The notes under the pieces are model-generated. The model did not search any database, was not told the origin of the DNA, and worked only from the letters and a program-made list of their open reading frames with translations. From Arcicella aurantiaca (lineage in GTDB: Bacteria; Bacteroidota; Bacteroidia; Cytophagales; Spirosomataceae), in the NCBI RefSeq assembly GCF_003148625.1, contig NZ_QGGO01000015.1:59741-123740 (forward strand): DNA of 64,000 nucleotides. Direction: 5' to 3'. Numbering within the stretch: the stretch's first letter is position 1; each line of letters begins with the position of its first letter. Below, one piece after another: positions 1 to 9,408 of the stretch. A program made the position numbers and the translations under genes.

Positions 1-42
1 AGTTAAGAGTTAAGAGTTAAGAGTTAAGAGTTAAGAGTTAAG
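1..42. repeat. Heptamer tandem repeat (AGTTAAG x6)
   Basis: Six exact copies of AGTTAAG open the window and decay into AAGAGTG. The tract may continue to the left of the window. It belongs to the class of 7-bp-register tracts seen in many spacers of this window. Confidence 0.95.
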
Positions 43-134
43 AAAGAGTGTGATTTTGCAACTTTAGTTCCTCAAAAACAATTTATTTTTGATTTTTTAT
101 TAACTTTTTCTGAAATCCACCCCTATTATTTTTT

Positions 135-170
135 CTCTATCATCTATTCTCTATCATCTATTCTCTATTC
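135..170. repeat. 14-bp direct repeat
   Basis: CTCTATCATCTATT occurs twice in a row (135-148 and 149-162), followed by a partial CTCTATT. Fourteen is two heptamers, so this fits the same 7-bp register as the other tracts. It ends right at the stop codon of the glycosyltransferase gene on the minus strand. Confidence 0.85.
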
Positions 171-1178
171 TCACATTTCATCAAATCTTTCTTTTCCTTT
201 AATAAAATGTTGCCAAACGATGTTGTGAGCAAATATTTGCCCTAAATTATCTCGCTTTTTTATCTTCTGACGCTTTTTGTACCATGAGCCAAAATTGGCG
301 TAAAAATTAAAATGGGCTCTGGCTACTGCCCAACAGTCTTCCCAAGTATCAAAAAGTAAGAATTTCACTCCTGCAACACCATCTAAAATCAACCTTGTCA
401 ATATCGTTTTAAAAAGCCCTTTGTCTGGATGATTTTTATAGAGCATTGCCAAACCATTTCTAAAATTCAAAAATGTTTTGTGTGGATTTGTCTTATGTAA
501 CGTTCCTCCTCCCACATGAAAAACTTCTGATTGTCCACAGGTATAAATCTGATAACCAGCGTGTTTCATTCTCCAACAAAGGTCAATTTCTTCCATGTGA
601 GCAAAGAAATCGCCATCAAAACCATCTAATTCGTGAAAAACATCTGCTCTTACAAACATACACGCACCCGTTGCCCAAAAAACTTCTACATTGTCGTTAT
701 ACTGCTCTAAATCCTCTTCCAAAGAAAGAAAGACTCTTCCTCTACAAAAAGGATAACCCAAACGGTCAATGTATCCACCTGCTGCTCCAGCGTATTCAAA
801 ATGTGTTTTTTCGTGATAAGCTTTTATTTTAGGTTGACAAGCAGCAATGTTTGAATTACTTTTCATCAACTGTAACACAGGTTCAATCCAATTGGGCGGT
901 ACTTCTACGTCTGAATTCAACAAAACATAATATTTATACTGACCTTTAATATGTTCCAATGCTTCATTATAACCTTGTGCAAAACCAAAATTTTGATTCA
1001 ATTTGATAATTTTCACTTGCGGAAACTGGCTTTCAAGAATGGCAATAGAATCATCTTTTGAAGCATTGTCTGCCACATAAATAGCTGCACCAGAAGAATT
1101 ACTAATGACAGATGGCAAGAAGTCGGATAAGTATTTTTGACCGTTGTAGTTCAGAATAACTACTGCTGTATGATTCAT
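171..1178 (-). CDS. Glycosyltransferase family 2 (rhamnosyltransferase-like)
   Basis: A 335-residue GT-A fold glycosyltransferase that would transfer a sugar from a nucleotide donor, probably during surface polysaccharide or O-antigen assembly in the cytoplasm. The N-terminus shows the GT2 pattern VVILNYNG (residues 6-13), DNAS near residue 37 for nucleotide binding, and the metal-binding NSDVE near residues 88-92. A conserved MEEIDLCWRM block near residue 194 is the usual acceptor-side acidic motif of WbbL-like rhamnosyltransferases. No transmembrane segment is obvious. The gene stands alone, divergent from the amino-acid permease across a 367-bp spacer, so no partner genes define its polysaccharide. 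Family assignment is firm; the sugar transferred is unknown. Confidence 0.9.
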   Translation of the reverse strand: MNHTAVVILNYNGQKYLSDFLPSVISNSSGAAIYVADNASKDDSIAILESQFPQVKIIKLNQNFGFAQGYNEALEHIKGQYKYYVLLNSDVEVPPNWIEPVLQLMKSNSNIAACQPKIKAYHEKTHFEYAGAAGGYIDRLGYPFCRGRVFLSLEEDLEQYNDNVEVFWATGACMFVRADVFHELDGFDGDFFAHMEEIDLCWRMKHAGYQIYTCGQSEVFHVGGGTLHKTNPHKTFLNFRNGLAMLYKNHPDKGLFKTILTRLILDGVAGVKFLLFDTWEDCWAVARAHFNFYANFGSWYKKRQKIKKRDNLGQIFAHNIVWQHFIKGKERFDEM

Positions 1179-1545
1179 GTGTAAGGATTAAATGAGCTAA
1201 TGAAGGAATGAGTGCAAAATGCTCATTCTAATCAAGGCAGTCAAAACATTTTTATTGGTTAAGTCTATAATTTGTAAAGTTAATTTGATTTTTCCGAAAA
1301 TTAAACAAATACAAGCGTTTCGCTTTATTTGAAGTTTTTCAGTAAATTAGCTTTTTAAGTTATAAATTATGAATGATGGGATAAGTAGGGATTGGGATTT
1401 AGGCATTAGGATTTACTATTAATCAACCCATGACTGCATAATCAAGCATGACCTGATTTTGCAGACAACTTATATGTAAAATTACAAACAAACTCATTGC
1501 TTATTATTCATAATTTATTAACTCATCACTCATAACTCAAACTAA
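1179..1545. other. Divergent intergenic spacer with heptamer tracts
   Basis: This 367-bp spacer separates divergent genes and should hold both promoters. No clear TTTG / TAnnTTTG promoter pair could be assigned. Two degenerate 7-bp-register tracts are visible: about 1383-1422 (units such as TAGGGAT, TGGGATT, TAGGCAT, TAGGATT) and about 1513-1540 (CTCATCA, CTCATAA, CTCAAAC). Nothing else is recognised. Confidence 0.6.
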
Positions 1546-3192
1546 ATGCCAAACAATTCTATTTTTAGACAAAAATCTATTTCTAATGTCTTAAAGCAAA
1601 GTGAAGACTCGCATGGGTCGGGCTTGGTCAAGATATTAGGAGTACGAGACTTAACTTCATTTGGTATTGCTGCTATTATTGGAGCAGGAATATTCAGTAC
1701 AATCGGACGAGCAAGTTTTGAAGGAGGTCCTGCGGTTTCGCTCTTATTCGTTTTTGTATCAATTGCCTGTATTTTCACGGCTTTATGCTACGCACAATTT
1801 GCTTCAATGGTTCCTGTATCGGGTAGTGCTTATACTTATGCTTATGTTTCTTTCGGAGAAATTTTTGCGTGGATAATCGGGTGGGCATTAATATTAGAAT
1901 ATGCCGTTTCAAATATGGTAGTGGCTATTTCATGGTCAGAATATTTCGTTTCTATGCTTGAAGGTTTTGGTATTCATTTTCCAGACTATTTAACTTTTGA
2001 CTACGGAACTGCTCACAAAGCCTTTTTAGCCAATCAAGATGGAAAAGCCGTTGGGGGGGATTTAGCTGCTGCCCAAGCTTATGAACACGCTCCTATTATT
2101 GCGGGTATAAAATTCTTGATAGATTTGCCTGCTGGCGTTATTACGATGTTGGTAACTTCATTGGTTTATATTGGTATTAAGGAATCAAGAACGGCGAGTA
2201 ATTTCTTGGTTGTTCTGAAATTAGTAGTTATTTTCTTGGTGATTTCGGTAGGTGCATTTTATGTAAAACCTGAAAACTGGTCGCCATTTGCTCCAAATGG
2301 TGCGAAGGGCGTTTTGGGAGGTGTAGCTTCGGTTTTCTTTGCCTTTATTGGTTTTGATTCTATTTCAACAACGGCTGAAGAATGTAAAAATCCACAAAGA
2401 GATTTACCACGAGCGATGATTTACTGCTTGGTAATTTGTGCCGTTTTATATGTCTGTATTACATTGGTTTTGACAGGAATGGTAAATTACACCGAATTGA
2501 AAGTTGACGACCCATTGGCGTATGTTTTCCAAAAAATCAACCTTGATTTTATGGCTGGGGTCATTTCAGTTTCGGCGGTTGTGGCTATTACGAGTGCCTT
2601 ATTGGTATATCAAATGGGACAACCCCGTATCTGGATGTCAATGAGTCGTGACGGTTTACTTTGGAAAAAATTCTCAGATATTCACCCAAAATACAAAACA
2701 CCAAGTTTTGCCACTATCATTACAGGTATTGTGGTTGCAGTTCCATCGTTGTTTTTGGATATGGGTTTTTTTGTGGATTTAACGAGTGTAGGAACATTCT
2801 TTGCCTTTATTTTAGTTTGTGGAGGCGTTTTATATTTAGATTATAAAGGAATGTCGAAAGATGCAAAGTTTAAAATTCCGTATCTGAATGGACAATATTT
2901 AGTTGGGGGATTATTAATTATCGCTTTGGCTTATTCGGTTTCACAAGGTTTTTTCTTTTCTGAAATTTCTGACAAACCCCTTTTAGTAGTTTTTTGGTTA
3001 GTTTGGGGAGCATTAGCTGTTATGGCTTTTAAATTTAAGTTTTCAATGTTGCCAGTTTTGGGTATTCTGACAAACCTTTATTTAATGACAGAATTAGGCA
3101 TAACCAACTGGACAATTTTTATCATTTGGTTGGCTATCGGATTAGTCATTTATTTCTCTTACGGTTATAAACATAGCAAATTGAGTAAATAA
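1546..3192 (+). CDS. APC-family amino acid permease (CAT-like)
   Basis: A 548-residue polytopic inner-membrane protein of the amino acid-polyamine-organocation family, expected to take up amino acids by cation symport. About 12 to 14 hydrophobic segments can be counted. The signature GAGIFSTIG lies near residues 42-50 in the first helix, where the family binds the substrate carboxyl and amino groups. A later block (QPRIWMSMSRDGLL, then HPKYKTPSFAT) is typical of cationic amino-acid transporter (CAT)-like permeases of Bacteroidota. There is a long periplasmic-type loop around residues 140-180. The gene is monocistronic, ending at a strong terminator 21 bp downstream. The substrate cannot be fixed from sequence. 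Confidence 0.9.
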   Translation: MPNNSIFRQKSISNVLKQSEDSHGSGLVKILGVRDLTSFGIAAIIGAGIFSTIGRASFEGGPAVSLLFVFVSIACIFTALCYAQFASMVPVSGSAYTYAYVSFGEIFAWIIGWALILEYAVSNMVVAISWSEYFVSMLEGFGIHFPDYLTFDYGTAHKAFLANQDGKAVGGDLAAAQAYEHAPIIAGIKFLIDLPAGVITMLVTSLVYIGIKESRTASNFLVVLKLVVIFLVISVGAFYVKPENWSPFAPNGAKGVLGGVASVFFAFIGFDSISTTAEECKNPQRDLPRAMIYCLVICAVLYVCITLVLTGMVNYTELKVDDPLAYVFQKINLDFMAGVISVSAVVAITSALLVYQMGQPRIWMSMSRDGLLWKKFSDIHPKYKTPSFATIITGIVVAVPSLFLDMGFFVDLTSVGTFFAFILVCGGVLYLDYKGMSKDAKFKIPYLNGQYLVGGLLIIALAYSVSQGFFFSEISDKPLLVVFWLVWGALAVMAFKFKFSMLPVLGILTNLYLMTELGITNWTIFIIWLAIGLVIYFSYGYKHSKLSK

Positions 3193-3533
3193 TGTTTGAA
3201 TAAAATATTGGAGGTCAGTCTTGAAAAAGGCTGACTTTTTTTGTTTTTTAACCGATATTAAAAAGTAGGTGATGTTTTCAAAATGATATTCAGTTTCTCT
3301 AAAAATAATTAATTAAAAGTAGGATAATAAAGGATATATTTGAGTAACAAAATAAGGAACTTTGATTTTAATCAGGAACTCTCTTAAAGCTAATCCATTA
3401 AGAATTTAATCAATTTCTAATCAAAATATATTCAATTTTATTCAAAAATTTAGACATTGATTAATCAGTAATTTTTTAAGTTTATATTACATTTCTTAAT
3501 AAACGAATATCCTTTAATTTAACCTAAAACACA
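3193..3533. other. Intergenic spacer, terminator plus AT-rich leader
   Basis: A 341-bp spacer. The first part holds the terminator of the permease gene. The remainder is very AT-rich and should carry the promoter of the dehydrogenase operon. A TAnnTTTG-type -7 element (TATATTTG at 3335-3342) is present, but no TTTG at the expected upstream distance, so no promoter is claimed. Confidence 0.5.
3214..3242 (+). terminator. Rho-independent terminator of the permease gene
   Basis: GTCAGTCTT and AAGGCTGAC form a 9-bp stem (one G-T pair) closed by a GAAA tetraloop at 3214-3235, followed directly by a run of seven T. It lies 21 bp after the permease stop codon. Confidence 0.92.
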
Positions 3534-5279
3534 ATGCTTGATTTTCAGATAAAAGAACAGTCAACCGAGTATGATGTAGTCATTATCGGCTCTGGTGCTG
3601 GTGGTGGTATGGCTGCATACGAACTCACTAAGGCTGGGGCAAAAGTTTGCGTATTAGAAGCAGGACAGTATTATGACCCTGCCGACCCAAAATATATTAC
3701 TCAATTAAAAGCTCCTTGGGAATCTCCTCGTCGTGGAGCAAGTTCAACTCGTGCTTTTGGTGACTTTGATGCTGCTTATGGAGGTTGGGACATCGACGGT
3801 GAGCCATATACCACTACAAAAGGTACTCAATTTCACTGGTTTCGTTCAAGAATGTTGGGAGGGCGTACCAACCACTGGGGACGTATTTCGCTACGTTTTG
3901 GACCAGATGATTTCAAGCGTAAATCTATTGATGGCTTAGGTGATGACTGGCCTATTGGTTATGATGACATCAAACCATATTACGATTATGTTGATAAATT
4001 AATCGGTGTTTTCGGGACAAATGAGGGGATGCACAACAATCCTGATGGATACTTTTTGCCTCCTCCCAAACAGCGTTTACATGAATTGATGCTCCAGAGA
4101 AGTAATAAGAAATTGGGGATTCCAACCATTCCTTCTCGTTTATCAATTCTTACAAAACCTGTCAATAAAGAGCGTGGACAATGTTTTTATTGTAGTCAAT
4201 GTAGTAGAGCGTGTCAGGCGTATGCCGATTTTTCTTCGTCGTCGGTTTTGATGATTCCTGCAATGAAAACAGGAAATTGCCATCTGATTACCTACGCAAT
4301 GGCTCGTGAAGTATTGACAGACCCAACTACGGGCTTGGCAACGGGTGTATCTTATGTGGATACCCAAACGATGACTGAAAAAGTAGTGAAAGGGAAAGTG
4401 GTTATTTTAGCAGCAAGTGCGGGAGAAACGGCTCGTTTGTTATTAAACTCAAAATCTGCTCGCTTCCCGAATGGTTTAGCCAATTCAAGCGGTATCGTTG
4501 GTCGTTATATCAATGACTCAACGGGGGCTTCTCGTGCAGGTATTATTCCAGCATTATTTGACAGAAAACGTTATAATGAAGACGGTGTTGGCGGTATGCA
4601 CGTTTATACGCCTTGGTGGTTGGATAACAAAAAATTAGACTTCCCAAGAGGTTATCACATTGAATACGGTGGAGGTATGGGAATGCCAGCTTATGGTTTT
4701 GGTTGGGGTATTGAAGGAATCAACGAAAAATATCCAACTCGTGAGGGTATCAAAAAAGCAGCAGGTGGTTACGGAGCATCTTTAAAAGAAGATTACCGTC
4801 GTTTCTATGGTGCTTATATTCACATGGCGGGACGTGGAGAACCTGTACCTGACTATAACAATTATTGTGAAATTGACCCGAATGTGGTTGATAAATATGG
4901 TATTCCTGTGTTGAGATTCAACTATAATTGGTCAGATTATGAAATTAAGCAGGCAAAACACATGCAAGATACTTTCGAGCAAATTATTCATGAAATTGGT
5001 GGTGTGCCATTAGGAGGAAAACCTGACGCTAAAAGCAATTATGGCTTAGCTGAACCTGGAAAAATCATCCACGAAGTAGGTACAGCTCGTATGGGTAACG
5101 ACCCTAAAACGTCGGTATTGAACAGTAATTGCCAAGCTCACGATGTGAAAAACTTATTTGTAGCCGATGCCGCTCCATTTGTTTCACAAGGAGATAAAAA
5201 TGCCACTTGGACGATTTTGGCGTTATCAGCACGTACTTCAAATTATATCATTGAACAAAAGAAAAAAGGCTCACTTTAA
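3534..5279 (+). CDS. GMC-family FAD dehydrogenase, large subunit (sugar/alcohol dehydrogenase)
   Basis: A 581-residue glucose-methanol-choline flavoprotein that oxidises a sugar, sugar acid or alcohol. The ADP-binding GSGAGG loop is at residues 19-24 with the acidic LEAG end near 42. RMLGGRTNHWGR near residues 106-116 and the C-terminal block HEVGTARMGND ... DAAPF complete the family pattern. Four cysteines are spaced C217-x2-C220-x2-C223-x3-C227, which suggests an iron-sulfur cluster; such a cluster is known in FAD-dependent glucose dehydrogenase alpha subunits. The next gene encodes the matching small subunit, so the two probably form a membrane-facing complex. A haem c subunit is not present nearby. 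No own signal peptide is seen, consistent with export piggy-backed on the small subunit (inference). Confidence 0.9.
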   Translation: MLDFQIKEQSTEYDVVIIGSGAGGGMAAYELTKAGAKVCVLEAGQYYDPADPKYITQLKAPWESPRRGASSTRAFGDFDAAYGGWDIDGEPYTTTKGTQFHWFRSRMLGGRTNHWGRISLRFGPDDFKRKSIDGLGDDWPIGYDDIKPYYDYVDKLIGVFGTNEGMHNNPDGYFLPPPKQRLHELMLQRSNKKLGIPTIPSRLSILTKPVNKERGQCFYCSQCSRACQAYADFSSSSVLMIPAMKTGNCHLITYAMAREVLTDPTTGLATGVSYVDTQTMTEKVVKGKVVILAASAGETARLLLNSKSARFPNGLANSSGIVGRYINDSTGASRAGIIPALFDRKRYNEDGVGGMHVYTPWWLDNKKLDFPRGYHIEYGGGMGMPAYGFGWGIEGINEKYPTREGIKKAAGGYGASLKEDYRRFYGAYIHMAGRGEPVPDYNNYCEIDPNVVDKYGIPVLRFNYNWSDYEIKQAKHMQDTFEQIIHEIGGVPLGGKPDAKSNYGLAEPGKIIHEVGTARMGNDPKTSVLNSNCQAHDVKNLFVADAAPFVSQGDKNATWTILALSARTSNYIIEQKKKGSL

Positions 5280-5287
5280 GCTGATGG

Positions 5288-5403
5288 AACACGGATTTTA
5301 CGGATTAGACACGGATTATAACAAATTTTATTTTTCAGAAAAGTTATAGCAATCATTTAATCAAAAAAGAAGAAATCCGTGTCCAATCCGTTCAATCTGT
5401 GTG
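5288..5403. repeat. Imperfect inverted repeat (ACACGGATT family)
   Basis: Left arm 5288-5317 and right arm 5374-5403 pair at about 25 of 30 positions. Core words are ACACGGATT and ACGGATT. It fills the gap between the two dehydrogenase genes. A related but longer inverted pair lies at 55936-56142 (CACAGATT / ACTGATT words), so this is a dispersed family. Confidence 0.85.
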
Positions 5404-5416
5404 CAATAAAATCATT

Positions 5417-6067
5417 ATGAAAAAGAGAGATTTTCTTAAAAATATAGGACTTTCATCGCTTGGATTGGCGGTAGTTAGTCAAGATGCGTTGGCAGGTGAA
5501 ATGTTAGATGGTCCAAAGCCGAAACCAAAAGCAGCAGCAGCTCCTACCACAACGCCAAAATACAATTATGGTAGAACAAAAGACGAAATGGCAAGAGACG
5601 CCAAACTCTTAGCCGAAAAGTTTTATACAGACCATGAAATGAAAACCATTACCGTTTTGTCAGATATTATTATTCCTGCTGATAAATTCTCGGGAAGTGC
5701 TTCTCAGGCGGGTGTTCCTGCTTTTATTGAGTTCATCACGAAAGACAAACCAGAATTCAAAACGCCTATGCGTGGTGGTTTACGTTGGTTAGATTCTACG
5801 GCAATCAAGCGTTTCGGGAAAGATTTTGTGGCTTGTACTGCTAAAGAACAAATCAATATTGTTGATGATATTGCGTATCCAGAACAGGCGAAAAAAGAAT
5901 TTTCACAAGGTGTAAATTTCTTTACATTAATGAGAAATTTAACTGCATCAGGTTTTTATTCTTCTGAAATGGGACATAAAGACATGGATTATCAAGGAAA
6001 CCGTCCTAACAATTGGGAAGGCGTTCCAGACGATGTTTTGAAACAATATGGATTGAGTTATTCGTAG
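5417..6067 (+). CDS. Gluconate 2-dehydrogenase subunit 3 family protein
   Basis: The small subunit partner of the GMC dehydrogenase upstream. From the ATG at 5417 it is 216 residues and begins MKKRDFLKNIGLSSLG, a Tat-like signal in which KR replaces the twin arginine, followed by an Ala-rich cleavage region. An upstream in-frame ATG at 5399 adds six residues but lies inside the inverted repeat and is less likely. The body matches the Gluconate_2-dh3 family (LSDIIIPADKFSGSASQAGVPAFIEFI, near residues 75-100). In known dehydrogenases this subunit is needed for folding and Tat export of the flavoprotein. The KR instead of RR is unusual but tolerated in some Tat substrates. Confidence 0.88.
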   Translation: MKKRDFLKNIGLSSLGLAVVSQDALAGEMLDGPKPKPKAAAAPTTTPKYNYGRTKDEMARDAKLLAEKFYTDHEMKTITVLSDIIIPADKFSGSASQAGVPAFIEFITKDKPEFKTPMRGGLRWLDSTAIKRFGKDFVACTAKEQINIVDDIAYPEQAKKEFSQGVNFFTLMRNLTASGFYSSEMGHKDMDYQGNRPNNWEGVPDDVLKQYGLSYS

Positions 6068-6383
6068 TTTTGGGCTGTATGCCATAGGCAATAGGCTAAT
6101 TTTACGAATAGGATTAGAAAAGAGTCGGTAGGAAAAAATTTCTTATCGACTCTTTTTTGCATTGAGGAAGAAGCAGATACGAACGCAGGCAGTGTTGAAT
6201 CCTGCCTGCATTATAAATTATAGAAGAACATATTTTAAATAGATTCAATACCATAGACCTCGTGCAACTTACTTTTCGTTTACATATACATCATCAATGA
6301 GTAAATAAACGCCTGCCTTGTCTTTTCCATACAACTCCCAAAATTGAGTTTTTTACTTTCATTTCCTTAACAAATCCTCATAT
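6068..6383. other. Intergenic spacer with terminator and a GC-rich hairpin
   Basis: A 316-bp spacer. It holds a heptamer-like stretch (CCATAGG CAATAGG near 6080), the operon terminator at 6121, and a further hairpin GCAGGCA / TGCCTGC at 6185-6209 that has no T-run. The last 150 bp should carry the GH105 promoter; none was assigned. Confidence 0.55.
6121..6159 (+). terminator. Rho-independent terminator of the dehydrogenase operon
   Basis: AGAGTCG (6121-6127) pairs with CGACTCT (6147-6153), followed by a T-run. The stem interior is partly paired. The A-run on the left makes weaker termination on the other strand possible. Confidence 0.85.
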
Positions 6384-8345
6384 ATGAACCCTAAAAAGTC
6401 TATATTATTTCTTCTGCTTTTAGCAAGCCCTTCGCTTTTTGCACAACGCAATTATGCAGAAAAACTGGCAGAAACTATCATGAAAACCTATCAAGATTCG
6501 ATGGTGGTGATGAAATACGCCAGTCATTTAGAACAAGATAAACAAATTCCTGCGGGTATGACGGTTGAACAAGCACAAAAAGCTCGTCCTGCCAACTGGA
6601 ACTATGAAATGGGTGTAGTATTAGAAGGAATGGAACGTTTATGGCGTACTTCTGGAGATGCTCGTTATCTTCAATATATGCGTAGAATTGTTGATAAATT
6701 TATCTTGCCAGATGGTAACATTCGTACCTTCAAAATGGATGATTATAATTTGGATAATATTCCATCGGGACGTCAATTATTGACACTTTATCAAACTTTC
6801 CACGACAATAAATATAAACTTGCCGCTGATTTATTATACAAGCAATTAGGAGTTCAACCACGTAATAAAGTAGGCGGTTTTTGGCATAAATTAAAATATC
6901 CATCGCAAATGTGGTTGGATGGACTTTACATGGCTGAACCTTTTTACGCTGAATATTCATTGATGACAGGTAAAAAAGAAAACTTCGATGACATTGTAAA
7001 TCAATTTGTTTGGATGGAACGCTACGCACGTGATGAAAAAACAGGTTTACTTTATCATGGTTGGGACGAAAGTCGTCAGCAAAAATGGGCGAATCCGCAG
7101 AATGGAAAATCTCCAGAATTTTGGAGTCGTGCAATGGGTTGGTACATCATGGGTTTAGTAGATGTTTTGGATTATTTACCAAAAGACCACCCTCGTCGTG
7201 CTGAATTAATTGCCGTTTTAGAACGTACCTCAGCAGGAATCGTAAAATATCAAGACCCAGCTTCGGGTGTTTGGTGGCAAGTAACCGACAAAGGAGGTCA
7301 AGCAGGCAATTACCTTGAATCTTCTGGTTCATCCATGTTTATCTATGGATTAGCAAAAGCCGCTCGTATGGGTTACATCAGTGATTCTTATTTACCTGCT
7401 ATCAAAAAAGGATATGATGGTTTAATAAAAACCTTCATTGAAACCGATGCACAAGGAAATACTCACTTAACAAAAGCAGTTGGTGGTGCAGGTTTAGGTG
7501 GCACGCCATACCGTGACGGAACGTATGATTATTACGTAAAAGAACCAACAAGAACAGATGATTTGAAGGCAGCAGGACCTTTTATGGAAGCTTGTATTGA
7601 GGCAGAATTATTAAGTTCATTAACGGTTGGAAAAGGAAAAACGGTTATGCTTGATAACTATTTCAATAACGAATACAGAAAAGATAACGGTTTGAAATTT
7701 CACTATACTTGGGAAGACCGTTTCGACTCTGGTTTTGCTTGGTTTGGAAGTGTTTTCAATGATTTTGGTGCAAAAACTTCAACTTTGACTTCTGCTCCAA
7801 CCGCTCAAAATTTAAAATCAGCAAATGTTTACATTATCGTTGACCCAGATTCTAAGAAAGAAACGGCTTCTCCAAATTATATGAGTGCGAAGGATGTTCA
7901 AGAAATTAGCAATTGGGTAAAAGCGGGTGGAACATTGGTTATGATGGCAAATGATACGTCAAATTGTGAAATTCCAAAATTTAACCAATTAGCTCAGGCG
8001 TTCGGAATTGAATTTACTACTAAAAATAGAAATATGGTTCAAGGAGTTCAGTTTGAACAAGGTCGTTTGGATATTCCTGCAAACAATTTGATTTTCAAAA
8101 ATACGAAATCAATTTATGTGAAAGAATTGGCAACACTTGCTTTAAAAGTTCCTGCTCAGTCAGTTTTAACAGACAAAGGCGATGTTATTATGGCAGTTGC
8201 CAATGTTGGAAAAGGACGAGTTTTTGCTATTGGCGACCCTTGGTTGTACAATGAATATGTAAATGCACATAAAATTCCGATGAGTTTTGAAAACTTCAAC
8301 GCTGCAAAAGACTTAGCAAAATGGTTGCTTGAAGCTAAAAAGTAA
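6384..8345 (+). CDS. GH105 unsaturated rhamnogalacturonyl hydrolase with C-terminal DUF4350
   Basis: A 653-residue exported enzyme. A signal peptide (MNPKKSILFLLLLASPSLFAQ) is followed by an (alpha/alpha)6 barrel of the GH105 / YteR type, roughly residues 25-410. MWLDGLYMAEPFYAEY contains the expected catalytic Asp (D179). GH105 enzymes remove the unsaturated uronic acid left at the end of oligosaccharides by pectate or rhamnogalacturonan lyases. Residues about 420-650 look like DUF4350, a Rossmann-like non-catalytic domain (VGKGRVFAIGDPWLYN) often fused to GH105 in Bacteroidota. It is the first of four glycan-hydrolase genes on this strand, with 94 bp to the next start. No SusC/SusD pair is in the window, so uptake must be encoded elsewhere. 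Confidence 0.9.
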   Translation: MNPKKSILFLLLLASPSLFAQRNYAEKLAETIMKTYQDSMVVMKYASHLEQDKQIPAGMTVEQAQKARPANWNYEMGVVLEGMERLWRTSGDARYLQYMRRIVDKFILPDGNIRTFKMDDYNLDNIPSGRQLLTLYQTFHDNKYKLAADLLYKQLGVQPRNKVGGFWHKLKYPSQMWLDGLYMAEPFYAEYSLMTGKKENFDDIVNQFVWMERYARDEKTGLLYHGWDESRQQKWANPQNGKSPEFWSRAMGWYIMGLVDVLDYLPKDHPRRAELIAVLERTSAGIVKYQDPASGVWWQVTDKGGQAGNYLESSGSSMFIYGLAKAARMGYISDSYLPAIKKGYDGLIKTFIETDAQGNTHLTKAVGGAGLGGTPYRDGTYDYYVKEPTRTDDLKAAGPFMEACIEAELLSSLTVGKGKTVMLDNYFNNEYRKDNGLKFHYTWEDRFDSGFAWFGSVFNDFGAKTSTLTSAPTAQNLKSANVYIIVDPDSKKETASPNYMSAKDVQEISNWVKAGGTLVMMANDTSNCEIPKFNQLAQAFGIEFTTKNRNMVQGVQFEQGRLDIPANNLIFKNTKSIYVKELATLALKVPAQSVLTDKGDVIMAVANVGKGRVFAIGDPWLYNEYVNAHKIPMSFENFNAAKDLAKWLLEAKK

Positions 8346-8439
8346 TTCATTGACTATTTTCAATTATTAAGAATCTAATGGGATGTCGGTACTTAAATCG
8401 GCATCCTATTATTTATTAATCTCAAAACTAAATCTATCA

Positions 8440-9378
8440 ATGAAAAACACATTTCATAAAACATTATTTCTCTTCATTTTATTGGTTGCCAATAGCAGTT
8501 TGGGACAACAAAAAGACGTTTATTTATTCTCTTATTTTACCAATAACGGACAAGACGGGCTACATTTTGCGTACAGCAAAGACGGGCTTTCTTGGGAAAC
8601 CGTAAAAGATGGCAAGTCATATTTAAAACCCGAAATTGGCAAAGACAAACTCATGCGTGACCCATGTTTGATACAAGCCAATGATGGCACATTCCACATG
8701 GTTTGGACGAGTGGTTGGTATGATAAAATCATTGGTTATGCTTCTTCAAAAGACCTAATCAATTGGTCAGAACAAAAAGCAATTCCTGTAATGGAACACG
8801 AACCAACTGCCAAAAACTCTTGGGCTCCCGAAGTTTTTTATGATGATAAGAAAAAAGAATATCTTATTTTTTGGGCAACTACCATTCCGGGAAGACACGG
8901 CGATGTAGCAGAATCTGAGAAAGAAAAAGGCTTAAATCACAGAATTTATTATACAAAAACCAAAGATTTTAAGACTTTCAGTAAAACAGAAATGTTTTTT
9001 AACCCAGATTTTAGTGCAATTGATGCAACGATTCTGAAAGATGGAAAATCGTATTTTATGTTTGTCAAAAATGAAAATCCGAATCCTCCACAAAAGAACA
9101 TTCGAGTGATAGAATCTAAAAAGGCAAGTTCGTTTTCTACTAATGTTTCTGCTCCAATTACAGGTAATTATTGGGCAGAAGGTCCAACTTCCATTAGAAT
9201 TGGCGAATATGTTTATGTGTATTTCGACAAATACCGTGACCACAAATACGGAGCAATTCGCTCAAAAGACTTAAAAACATGGGAAGATATTTCGGACAAA
9301 GTTAGTTTTCCGAAGGGTTTACGTCACGGAACAGTTTTGAAAGTTTCGGAGGCGGTTTTTGAGGGGTTGGGGAAATGA
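8440..9378 (+). CDS. Exported GH43-like glycosidase
   Basis: A 312-residue five-bladed beta-propeller enzyme with the signal peptide MKNTFHKTLFLFILLVANSSLG, hence the start at 8440 rather than the in-frame ATG at 8383. LMRDPCLI carries the RDP motif of GH43, APEVFYDD and YWAEGPTSI give candidate acidic residues including the acid/base Glu in AEGPT. GH43 members remove arabinose, xylose or galactose side chains. It lies 94 bp after the GH105 gene; a hairpin between them (GGATGTCG 8381-8388 with CGGCATCC 8399-8406) lacks a T-run and may modulate rather than stop transcription. The repeat array begins 30 bp downstream. Family call is good; exact subfamily and substrate are not determined. Confidence 0.82.
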   Translation: MKNTFHKTLFLFILLVANSSLGQQKDVYLFSYFTNNGQDGLHFAYSKDGLSWETVKDGKSYLKPEIGKDKLMRDPCLIQANDGTFHMVWTSGWYDKIIGYASSKDLINWSEQKAIPVMEHEPTAKNSWAPEVFYDDKKKEYLIFWATTIPGRHGDVAESEKEKGLNHRIYYTKTKDFKTFSKTEMFFNPDFSAIDATILKDGKSYFMFVKNENPNPPQKNIRVIESKKASSFSTNVSAPITGNYWAEGPTSIRIGEYVYVYFDKYRDHKYGAIRSKDLKTWEDISDKVSFPKGLRHGTVLKVSEAVFEGLGK

Positions 9379-9408
9379 AATTTTGAATGAATTAAAATTT
9401 CAAAATTT

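Noticed and set aside
473-832. 119-codon plus-strand frame opposite the GT2 gene
   Set aside because: Antisense shadow of a gene with full GT2 motifs; its translation has no recognisable domain.
3335-3342. TATATTTG as the -7 element of the dehydrogenase promoter
   Set aside because: No TTTG at 19-24 bp upstream; in such AT-rich DNA the element alone is expected by chance.
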